Source: Symbiodinium natans (Eukaryota > Sar > Dinophyceae > Suessiales > Symbiodiniaceae). Taken from it: a stretch of 64,000 nt of DNA. The stretch spans positions 198,580 to 262,579 of the forward strand of contig CAJNDS010002842.1 in NCBI GenBank assembly GCA_905221605.1, given 5' to 3'. The stretch's first letter is position 1. Every line of letters begins with the position of its first letter. Position numbers and translations under genes: made by a program. This document shows positions 21,201 through 33,200 of this stretch, piece by piece. The notes under the pieces are model-generated. The model had not been told where the DNA came from. It saw only the letters and a program-made list of their open reading frames with translations, and did not search any database.

Positions 21201-24200
21201 GCAGGGAGAGCCTTGTGGAGTTGAGGGGTTTAGGGCATTTTAGGGCCAATGCTGGGTTAGGGTCGTGGACCGTTTTTTGGAGTGTAAGGTGGAACCCCTC
21301 AAGTTCCGGACGTTGGGCCTTAAGAAGCTTCATGCTTGGATGTTCATGCCCTAAACCCTAAACCTTAAACCCTAAATCCTGGCCCACAAGCAGCGGCACA
21401 TGGTCAGTTCTCTCGTTGGGGGAAGGGTGATATTCGGACCTAAGCATGGACCGTCAGTTAGTGGCCTAAGCACTACGGGTCCCCAGGGTTTAGGGTTTAG
21501 GGTTTAGGGTTTAGAGTGTAGGGTTTAGGGTTTAGGGACTTGTTGCCCAAGTAGCGGCAAGTAGCGCTTGGCCGCACTCGCGGGCTCAACCCCTACTGGC
21601 CCCAGCCCGAAAGGGTAAGACCCAACCTAAATCCCGAAACTGCCAAGAGCACCACTGTCCATTTGCATGGGTGGTCGAGGCTTCGACCGAGGTCCCCAAC
21701 CGAGCGTCTTCACAGAACAGTGAGGGAGGGCTGCCCGTACCTCACCTCACCAAGCCTGGTCGGGCCCGTCAAGCCACCCTCTCATGAAGCCCCCCCAAAA
21801 GAAGGGGACCCAGGCAAGGCCCCGACCCGCAATGAAAATGTTAAAATCGACGGTTTTTGGGCGCCCCTCATTTTACCACACGAAAGCCTCAAAAGCCCCA
21901 CGAGCCACCAACGGGCTCCAGAACGCTTCAGGGCTTTTGGGACCCCGCCGCAGCAGGGGCACCTTTCCTCTTAGCATTCGGAAAGAAGTAAAAAGCAAGA
22001 AGGCCCCTTGAGGGGGATTTGGGGGCGTGAACCCTCAACCCTACATGAGAATAGTTTGGGTGGTTGGGGTGGGACTACATGCTAATGCAGCGGCTTCTCT
22101 TCTACACACCTAAACCCCAAACCCTAAACCCCGAAACCCCTCAACCCCTCAACCCCCAAACCCTAAACCCCGAAACCCCTGAACCCTAAACCCCTAAACC
22201 CCTAAAGCCCTAAACCCCTGAAACCCCCTAAACCCCTAAAGCCCTAAACCCCTAGAGCCCTAAACCCCCTAAGCCCCTAAAGCCCTAAACCCCCTATACC
22301 CCCTAAACCCCTAACCCCCTAAACCCAAGCTGCGGAAGGCCTCTGGCTGGTCATTCAGGGCCTCTTAGATTCCTACAAGACGGTCCTGTGGATAGGCCTG
22401 GTCAAGCTGTGGGGGGGTGGGAGGGGGGGGGGGGAGGGCGGGCGGTGGGAGGGGGAGGGGAGAGTTTAAGGTTTAGGGTTTAGGGATAGGGTTTCGGGTT
22501 TAGGGTTTAGAGGGCTTCGGGGTGTAGGGTTTAGGGTTTGAGGGTTTTAGGGTTTAGGGTTCAGGTTTTCATATTGAGGACTTTGATTTTAGGGTCGGAG
22601 GGTTGTAGGGCTGCGAGGCTTCCAGGGTTGATTTATAGGTGCCTACAAGATCAAGGTGTTTAGAGTGTGTGAAGTCCGATATCTGCCGTAGACCGCTTCA
22701 ATTTTCGGATTGAGGTTTTAGGGTTTACTCTTCGGGTTTAGGGTTTTGGGGCCCCTACCTGGTCCCTCGACCCTAAATCCCGCCAAAAAGCACAATGGAA
22801 TCTGAGCCCCACGTCGCTTGAGCCCCAAGACTCCTTAGCCTAACCATGAAGTCTTCAAGGAATCACGGGCCCTCAGTATGGTCCCTTGCCCAGTATGGCC
22901 CTTGTTATGCATAGTGTATATAAGGGTGCTGTAGCAAGGGACCCAAGATGAAGGGCCCATACTTGGGACTTTCAACATTCTACGGACCCCTACAATTTTT
23001 CAGGGGTTTAGGGTTTGGGGCCACTTTCTTCTTGTTTGCCAAAAGTGCCTTCTCTTCTTCTCAGGTTATACTGGCGCACCGAGGTCCTAAACCCTCAACG
23101 GAAGCTGCAGCCGCCACCCCAAACCCTAAACCCTAAATCCTAAACCCTAAACCCAAAACCCCGAAACCCTAAACCCTCTTTACTCCTCCCTGCAGCCTTC
23201 GCTGCGCCTCGGCTGATGCTGTGGTCAACCGTCGGCGAGACGCGCCAACTCTATCGGTAAACAAGGTTTAGGGTTTAGGGTCTAGGGTTTCGGGCTATCG
23301 GTAAACAAGGGTTTATGGTTTAGGGTCTAGGCTTTCGGGCTATCGGTAAACAAGGGTGTATGGTTTAGGGTCTAGGGTTTCGGGCTTGATCGGTCAGTGC
23401 TTATACCCCGGGGCCTAAGCGGGGACAGGCTGTTTTGGGTGGTTGGCTTTTGCTGGTTTTGGGGCAAGGGGGTTTGAAGATTTCAGGGCGGGGTCGGATT
23501 CTGAAGCCCAACCTTAAGCCCTAAACCCTAAACCCTGAACCCCCAAAAGGGGCCCTCTCGCCAGGGTTCAAGACTCAAGACTCAAGACACTTTAGGGCTT
23601 GCCCAAGTCTTATAGGGTCTAGGGCTTAGGGTTTAGGGTTCAGGGTTTAGGGTTTGGGGTTTAGGGTTTAGGGTTTGAAGTCGACGTCCCGAAGCGCCCC
23701 TCAGCCGGAGCTTCGAGCCCAGGTCCTTGTGGCAACTTGGGTTTAGGGTTTAGGGTTTAGGGTTTAGGGATTAGGGTTGCCCCTCAACCTCGGGATGTTC
23801 CCCCTTACACTAACAGCTCCTTAATGTGATAAGGATTTACGGTTTAGGGACTTTAGGGTTTAGGGTTCAGGGATTTGAGGGTTTAGGGTTTAGGGTTTAG
23901 GGATTTGAGGGTTTAGGGCTTAGGGTTTCGGGTTGTGTAATAGAGGGTGCTATAATCCCGACTAAGGAGCTGTTAGTATAAGGGGGAGCACCCCAACCTG
24001 AACGCCAAGAAAAGCAAGCTATCATGGAAGGGATACCCCCTCAGCTGCCCTAAGATTATGGGGGTAACCATTCTAAAGGGCCCGGAGTATTCAGGGCATG
24101 TACCCCAAGGAGGGACCATAACTTTGAGAAATGACCATGTACTCATTTTGAGGTATTTCTTTAAATGGATCCTGAACCTCAACTCCCGGCATATACTTGT

Positions 24201-27200
24201 CAGTTTTGGTTTAGGGTTTAGGGTTTAGGGCTTGGGGCTTGGGGCTTAGGGCTTAGGGCTTAGGGTTTAGGGTTTAGGGTTTAGGGTTTAGGGGTTCAGG
24301 GCTCAGAGCTTCGGGAACACCGAGGAATCGGCAACTTGTGGAAGACCTAGACCCTAAACCCTAAACCCTAAACCCTATAATCACCAAAGTAGCCAAGATG
24401 GCGATCTTTATCTTCTGCTTTGGGGCGGCACTCTGCGTTCTGGCGCCTGGGCTGGGAGGGGTTGGGGGATTTAGGGTTTAGGGTTTAGGGTTTAGGGTTT
24501 AGGGTTAGGGTTTAGGGTTTAGGGTTTAGGGTTTAGGGTTTAGGGTTTAGGGTTTAGGGTTTAGGGTTTAGGGTTTAGGGTTTAGGGTTTAGGGTCGGGT
24601 TTTTGGGTTTGATGGTTCAGGGAGAGATTGTTACCATTCATTTTTTGTTGAAGTACTGTGCGGCCATCATGTCTCGTGCATGTTAGTATTGCCGTGGAGG
24701 CTGCTCTGCATGCGTTTAGCCCTACTTGGAGGCTCATGGTACTTAGCAACCCAACGATAGCTGTACTTATGGCCCAATCATAGCCCGATTAGGGTACTTA
24801 AGGGCCTTATATGTGGGTTGTAACTACACGTAGAATGGGTTACTAAGTACCCTGAACCTCCAAGTAAACCCTAAACCCTTAACCCTTAACCCTAAACCCT
24901 AAGCCCTAAATAGGCCCAGGCCCAGAAGCCCCTTTACACGCTGATCCTGCCACCCTGTTAGCCGTGGTTTAGGGTTTAGGGTTTAGGGTTTAGGGGTTGA
25001 GGCTCCAAGCTTTCGGGTACGAACAAAATGGATGTTCGGGTTTTGGGTTCGGGGTTTGGTGATGCTGATTGTTGGTGAGTTTGCTTTCTGGCTTTAAGGC
25101 TCAAGTTTAGAGCACAGTGCCTGGGTGTTGCTTGTTCTTGCTGTCTAAAACCTAAACCCTCAACCCTCCGCACATGGTATCAGATTCAGTCCTAACACCA
25201 GAACTCTCAACTTGGGATTTATACTTTAGGGTTAGGATTCACGGAGATAATTCCTCAACTCTATGCCTTAAACCCTAAACCCTCACCCTAAACCCCACAA
25301 CCCGTTGCCAAGGGTGGTCAAGACCGGTTCGCCTTTGAGTACTGGCGCTTTGGCCTGCAGCTGCGTCCCAGATCCTTCCAAAAGAGCTTAAGGGTTTGGG
25401 GTTTGGGGGTTTAGGGTTGAGGGTTTGGGGTTTTAGGATGGCCTAGTCCTTCTTCGAGGGTTGTGGGTGTAGTCTCCACCTGGTTAAGCAACAAGCGCAC
25501 TCTCCTGCCCTTAGTAGCTGAGTGAGCACACTTTACACTTTTTGGGATACTATAATCCCCTCTACAACTGAAAGTGCACACCTTTTTTGAGGCTTATGAA
25601 CTCAGCAACTACGTGCAAAATATTGAGGGTCTCAGGGCCTCAGGTCGTAATGTTCCGAGGGAGAAGCCCCTATATGCAGCAAGCCCTGTATGCCTCGAAC
25701 CTTAAGCCCTAAACCCTGCAAGCCGTAAACCCTTTTCTTCCCAATACCGAAAGCCCTAAGCTCTGTAAACCCCAAGTCCCCAATTCCACTCTATGCAGCC
25801 TTAAGCCTTAATTTAAAAAACTCCAAGCTTCGTAAGCCCTAAAGCCTGTATGCCATAGCTACCCTAAACCCTAAACCCTAAACCCTAGTCCCTAAACCCT
25901 AAGCCCTAAACCCTAAGCCCTAAACCCTAAGCCCTAAACCCTAAACCCTACATCTGTAGCCTTGACCCTACAGACCCTCCAGCGCAGAATCACCTGAAGC
26001 CTTTCTCCAGGTACTTGGGGCACATGTACCTCGGCTCAGTGCTGCGCGCCATGTTCACCAGTCTACAGGCAGGGTTTAGGGTTTAGGGTTTAGGGTTTAG
26101 GGTTTAGGGTTTAGGGTTTAGGGTTTTGGGTTTTGGGTTTTGGGTTTAGGGTTTAGGGTCTAGGGTTTAGGGTTTAGGGTTGAGGGTTTAGGGTTTAGGG
26201 TTTAGGGTTTAGGGTTTTCAGGGTTGCGTGTTCCGGGCTCCCCTTACCTGTCTGTTCGGGTCAGGATGTCTGGTAAACCTATCTAACCCGAATTCCTAAG
26301 CCCTAAACCCTAAGCCCCAAACCCTAAACCCCAAACTCGCAACCCCTGAATCAAAAAGGGTCCCCCCCCCTTCTTTCGATTCAAGTAATGCGTATTCGGT
26401 TCAAGATTCAAGGTCCCCCCCCCCGCCCCCTGCACCATCCCAGCTTCTGTTTGCAGCTTTGGTTGGGTTCAGAGTTCAGGGCTCAGGGTTCAGGGTTCAG
26501 GGTTTAGGATTTAGGGTTTAGGGTTTGGGGCTGAGGGCTTAGGGTTTCGGGTTTATTAGCGCTTTTGTTGGGTACTTGGCGGCCTCCGAAGCTTCATGAG
26601 GACTTAAGGGTCTACAGGGCTTCAGAGTTTGAGGTTTAGGGTTTCGGGTTTAGTGTTTAGGGGGGGGGGGGGGGGCTTTAAGATGTTTCAAGGGTCTTTT
26701 ACAGGGTTTTTTTCCGGAACCGGTTTTTTGACGGCCAAGTGGCCTTGTTCATGTGCAGAGCGCTTTTGAAAATCCCGCAATGAGGTCCCCCACCCCCACC
26801 GCGCCCTCCCCCAATGCCTTGTTCAGAGATTAGGTGAACATGATACCCTAACCCTAAATCCTAAACCCAAAACCCCAAACCAAGCATATCGGGTCGGCTA
26901 GCCCAGTCTTTCCCTTGTGGCCTTTTGGGTTCCAGGTCCCCCTTATCCAAAAGGTTACCTATATTAATGGGTTGAGGGTTTGGTGTTTGGGGTTTGGACC
27001 CGGCACCCTAAGCCCTCAACCCTCAACCCTCAACCCTAAACCCTCAACCCTATGGGGCTATGCCGGTAGGTTGCGACCTTCGACGACTGGGCAGACAGCA
27101 TCGCACGTCCACTCTTTCAGGTGGCTTGCGCAGGTTTAAGAAAACACCCTGGGCCCTAGACCTAAACCCTGAACCCTGAACCCTAAACCCTAAACCCGAA

Positions 27201-30200
27201 ACCCGAAACCCTCAACCCTAAACCCTAAACCCTAAACCCTAAACCCTAAACCCTTACCTCTTAATTAACCCCCACAACCCTAAGCCCTAGAAGCTTGTTG
27301 CTGGCTTGTGAAGGCTTGTAGGGAAGTAGTGGTTGATGGGCCCGACACCCTAAAGCCCCCAGCCCTCCGTTTAGAGTTCAGGGTTTAGGGTTTGGGTTTT
27401 GCGGTTCAGGGTTTAGGGTTGGGGGGGGGTGGGGCGGGGGCTGGGGGTGGGGGGGGGGTGGGGGGGAGGGTTAGTTTTCTATGGTCGGTGCGTTTACGCG
27501 GTGCGTCCTCCATGAAAAAGTTGTGCACCGACCCCCCACCGCCCCCCCCCCCCCCCCACTTGGGGTGTAAGGGAGGGGGAGCCCCCCTCCCCCAAGACCA
27601 ACCCTAAACCCTAAACCCTAAGGCTGCGTTTAGCCGGGTTTGGGCTCCTGAACCCCTAATCGCTGCGAGCCCGAGCATCCCACTCAGGTGGCGCCCACAG
27701 CGGGTCCGGTTCTCTTCCTGCTCATCTTCGCCAGCGCCCGAGTTCCGGGTTTCTTTCTGGGGTTGAGGGTTTGGGTCATGCCTGAGGTTGGGTTATGCCT
27801 GAGGTTGGGTTTTGGGTTTAGGTTTTAGGGATTAGGGTTTAGACTTCAGGGACAGCCTGAGATTAGCGTGAGTCTAAATCCATCTAAACCAATCATTCTG
27901 AAAGGAGAGAGACTCTTTCTTTGCCTCGGGAGGGGTGAACCTTTAACTTTGACCAGCTTAGGATTTCATCATTTCGGTGTTGCTTTAAGATATTTGGGTT
28001 CGGGGTTTAGGGTTTACTCTAGATTATGGTGCTACAACGGCCTCGTATAAGCATAGTTGGTGAACTCATCACTTGTATAACCCTTGGAAGCGCTTAATCC
28101 TCAGACCCTAAACCCGAAACCCTAAAACCCTAAACCCTAAACCCGAACCCTAAACCCGAAACTCGAAACCCGAAACCCGAAACCCGAACTGGTCTTGGGC
28201 AATGGCTTGAGACCTCGACCCTAGACTCGCCGCAGCTCCCTTTAAGCCCCCCCCACCCGAAACCATACGTTCAGGGTTTAGGGTTTAGGGTTTAGGGTTT
28301 AGGGTTTAGGGTTTAGGGTACTTGGAGGTTCATGGTACTTAGTAACCCAATTAGGACTGTACTCATAACCCAACTATAACCCTACTAGGGTACTCAAGGG
28401 GCTTATAGGTTGTACACTTATAATGGGCTACTAATTACTTGGTGCCCTGAACCTCCAAGTAGGACCAGTGCGGGCCTGAATATCATTTCTTGTGTAGGGG
28501 GTTGGGGGCTCAGGGTTGTTTTTAGCTCTTTTGTTTAGGGGTCTAGGGCTTAGCTATTCTGATTATTGTTTTTATTTTATTTTTTTTTTTTTTTTTTTTT
28601 TGGGGGGGGGGGGGTTGAGAGCTTAGGGAACGAAACCTGGATGCCCTGAACCATGACCGCTTCAGGGTTTGGGTTTAATGACGGTTTTGTCCTGTGAATT
28701 GGATGCGGATTTGGATGCTCGTCTTTGGGCGATAAATGTGGCTGCTGTGCTGGAGGTCTTGGCGGTTAGGACCATCTTTAGCTTAAATGATGTAGAGTTT
28801 GTTCATATCACTGTTCTGGTGAGTGATGTATCCTTATTTTTTCCGTCTGACTATTGGGAATGGTCTGGCGTAATCCATCTGCCGGTAGACACTTTGCCGT
28901 CTTGCAGGGCTGCCAAGTGCGGCGGGTTTGACACTGAGAGCTGCTGCTGGCTGTTTAGGGTTTAGGGTTTAGGGTTTAGGGTTTAGGGTTTAGGGTTTAG
29001 GGTTTAGGGTTTCCTGCTGCAAGGGCATCTGGTGATGCGGCAGCTGGAGTGGGAGTGCTGCATTTGCCTGACACGGGTATCTGATCAGGCCAGTATCTGC
29101 AGCTCCCCCGGCCTCTTGAAGGGAATTCCAAGAAGGAGGCGTTTAAACATCGCAAGGCAAGCTACAGCGATGTTTGACTCATCAAGTTTAAAGCCTTTTT
29201 TCAACTAAACCCCGAACTAACCCTACATACTAAACCGTAACCCGACACCCTAAACTTGAAACCCTAAACCCTAAACCCTAAACCCTAAACCCTAAACCCT
29301 AAACCCTAAACCTAAACCCTAAACCCTAAACCCTAAACCCCAAGCCCTAAACCCTAAACCCTAAACCACCAGGCCTAAACCATCGCGTGCGCAGGTCGTC
29401 AGCTTCGGCACCCTCAACATCTTGGTGGCGGTGCCTCGGCTGAAGCCGTACGCCCCAGAAGTACGAAAACGTTCAGGGTTTAGGGTTTAGGGTTTAGGGT
29501 TAAGATAAATCAAAGGCCTCCGTTAGAAATCTCTGCGTGCCTCGCACATGGATCGTCCGCAGGACCACTTGCATAGACCTCCAAACCCCTAAACCCCAAA
29601 CCCCCTAAACCCCTAATCCCCTAAACCCCTAAACCCATACGGCACAGGGAGTTACAGGGTTTGGGGTCCAGGCTTGTAGGGTTTACGTTTGGGGGGTTTG
29701 AAGGATTTGGGGTCTTTGTGGGAAATTGCGGCCTAGGAAGCCCAGCCTAAGGCTTCAGCGACGGCTTAGGGGTCTCGAATCTTCCTTAGGGTTTATGGTT
29801 TAGGGTTTAGAGTTTAGGCTTTAGGGTTTAGGGTTTAGGCTTTAGGGTTTAGGGTTTAGGGTAATTAAGTTTTAAGTTTTTCAAGCTGCGACGACCACCT
29901 GTAGTTGCGGTTTCCCACAGAACAGGGTACTGGGGGGTGGGGGTGGTCCTTGTGAAAGGGGGAATATGCTGGATTTCGGGTATGCGCGGGATCCCCCTTA
30001 TTTGGGAAGTACCCAGTTTGCGCCTGAAGTGCGGAGTGGGGAACCTTTAATACGCTGCCTTTCGTACTACTTCCCCACTTTGAATGCTAAAAAATGTGGG
30101 AACACACACGCACACAAAAAAAACCCAACCATTCGGGAATGTGCGGCTTGAGACTGTTGAAAGAGTTGTTGCTAGACGGTGTGATGATGTCCTATATCGT

Positions 30201-33200
30201 TTCTACCATTCCGGCTGCTGCGGCTACTCCTGGTCCCTGTAACTCGGTTCGCCAAATGTCGGCAATGCTTGCGCACGTGCCGGGTGCTATCATAAAGGCC
30301 GCTCTTCTCTTAAGAAATTGCAGGTGATGGTCGAGCGGATATCGGTCATCACCGCAGACAACCGACTGCGTGCTGAACAGGTGGCTCGGTTGGTTTCGGC
30401 TGCCTGGCAGGGGCTCTTCGGTAGTTGAAGCAGTGTCAAATTCCACAAATCCCGCACGCCCAGAGTGCCAGGGCTCGGGACCCTGTATCTAGAATATGTC
30501 AGGTGGGTAGGTGAAGAACTTGTGTTATATGTGCCCGAAGCTTACTTTGCCTTGGTTTGTGTAAGGGACCCTTCTCCTTGGAGCGCAAAGCCCTGTAAAC
30601 CCACGAAGCATCACTAAGCCCTGCAACACGCGCTCTATGACCCCTAATCCCCAAAGCCCTATACACGATAACCCTAAGCACCTCAAACTCCTTATTATCT
30701 TCCTCAGTCTCCCCTACACCCTAAGCCCTAGACCCTATTGAATTTAGGGTTTAGGGTATAGGGCTTAGGGTTCAGGGTTTAGACAAACAGCCCTAAACCC
30801 TAAACCCACGTCTCCTTGCTAAGTCCCGGAAGCACATGGAAGCCGCGACTTGGCAAAGCTTTCGTGCTTGATGTTGCTTGTTGTTCCTGGTTTAGGGTTT
30901 AGGGTTTAGGGTTTAGGGTTTAGGGTTTAGGGTTTAGGGTTTAGGGTTTAGGGTTTAGGGTTCAGGGTTTAGGGTTTAGGGTTGGCCAAATGGTACCCTT
31001 GTGCCCTTTGTGTGGATCTATGTTCCTTTAATTACAGTATGTCACGGGTCCCTAAGCCGTAAACCCTAAACCCTAAACCCCAAAAGCAAGTAGGGATTCA
31101 GGGTTCGGGTCGTTTCTAGCTTTTGGCTTCTTGGGCAGAGCGGAAATGACGGCTCATTGGCTTTGGCGCTGTTGAAGGTGTCCAAGTTTGGGCAGCACCC
31201 AGCGGTCCACCAAACCATCTGAAACAGCCCTAAACCCTAAATCCTAAACCCGTCTCACACCCACGTTTAGGGTGAGGTGCCCGACCCACGAAACATTGGA
31301 ACGACAACGATTGGCATTCTTACTTTTGCCCTATAGCTATTATATATGTCCTAAAGACCCGGACCACCTTTAAGAAAGCCTTACAGCCTTAAAGCCTTCA
31401 AGCCTTCAAACCTGCAAACCTTGAAGCCTTCAACTCCTGTGTTGGGGCGGGGGCGGGGGGACTTGGTAGGTAGTTTAGGTGAGGCGAAGGGCATCCCCGT
31501 GCGCTTCATTCGATCAATCTGCTGCTGCTCAAAACCTCTGAAGCCATTTAGGGTTTAGGGATTACGTAAGGTTTAGGGTTTAGGGTTTAGGGTTTAGGGT
31601 TTAGGGTTTAGGGTTTAGGGTTTAGGGTTTAGGGTTTTAGGGTGTAGGGTTTAGGGTTTAGGGTTTAGGGTTTAGGGTTTAGGGTTTAGGGTTTAGGGTC
31701 ATTGAAGCTCTACGTGGTCGCGACCTGTTGGCCACCCGAATTCCAAGCAGAGACCTGACAAACATGGTCTGGGGTTTGGGGCTGGGTAGGCCTGGGGATA
31801 TTACACATTTGTCCTTCGTAGGCTCAGGGCCGGAGAATTTTGGAGAGGGCTTTAGTGGCCATGCTCGTTATCTAAGGGTAGTTATCTGGGCCCATAGTAT
31901 GGTCCCTGACCTCCTTCTTAGGGTTTAGGGTTTAGGGGTTTAATTAGGGTTTAGGGTTTAGGGTTTAGGGTCTAGGGTTTAGGGTTATAAGGGGTCTACA
32001 AGGGGTTCCCTTTTACGGGCCCATACTAACGGACCATGTAGCTACCTTGGGATTTCCCCCCTCATACGAACAGTCCTTAATTAGTAGGAATTCTATTAGG
32101 GGGTGCGATAATCCTTATGAAGGACTGTTAGTACCTGTTGGTATAAGAGGGAACATCCCAATAGCTACCCTAAACCCTAAACCCTAAACCCTAAACCCTA
32201 AACCCTAAACCCTAAACCCTAAACCCTAAACCCTAAACCCTAAACCCTAAGCGGTTAAGCACAAGTGCCCAGATTCTTCTGGAGTCCGTGGTGGAAGAGC
32301 TCCATGCCAACGACCGCGACGGAAGTGGGGACTTGTCCTCTAGCTGATTTTGGGGTTTAGGGTTGAGGGTTTTGGGGTTTAGGGTTTAGGGTTGAGGGTT
32401 TGGGGTTTAGAGTTTTAGGGTTTTTGGGGTTTGGTTCAGGGTTAGGGTTTTGGGCTCAGGGTCTGAAAGACCTTATACCTGGTCAATATAATATGCCCAC
32501 CCCTTGCCTCATACGTAGAGTGTACGGTGGGGTAAGGACGCACGCCGGCAAGGCGCCTTAAGGGCTGCAGCTCACTGTGCACAGGGTTTAGGGATTTACG
32601 GGTTTAGGGCTTTTGAGTTTTAAGGTTTTCGGGTGTAGGGTTTAAGGGTTTCGGGTTTGGGGTACAAGACAAACAGAGGAACCCTGCAGCCTAAAGCATA
32701 GGACACATGCCAGCAATATGTTTCATTGAGTAGAACCAACCGTGTAAGGGGTGCTGCTATGAACATCGCAGTCCCTACGCCCGAAGCCCCAAACCCTAAA
32801 CCCTTAACCCTAATCCCTAAACCCTAAACCCGTGATTTTGCTTCTCAAAATTCACGGCTGAAGTGCGAAGGGCTCAAGAACTGTCTGGTTGGTACCTCAG
32901 TGTAGGTAAGCATAGGCACCTTAAACCCTGAGGGATCCTAGGGTAGTTGCATGGCCCCTTAGTATGGGCCCTTAAAACCTTCGAAGGGATTTCTCATCAA
33001 CCCTCGCCCCAACCCTAAATCCTGAGCCTCGGACAGCATGGGAGGGGGAGGGGGGGGGGGGGGGGGGTGGGGAAGAATTCATATTGCGTACATGCTCAAA
33101 GCACTGGTACTTACAGTGTTTTCGCCTCTTTGTACAACATCCTGCACAAGGATGACCTTTCGCAACCATGCCCAAAACACTGGCATTTGCAGCGTTTTAT

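Noticed and set aside
23196-23256. Additional S5-region exon (FAAPRLMLWSTVGETRQLY)
   Set aside because: Good splice signals, but its phase does not fit between the exons ending at 22400 and starting at 24398, which join perfectly to each other.
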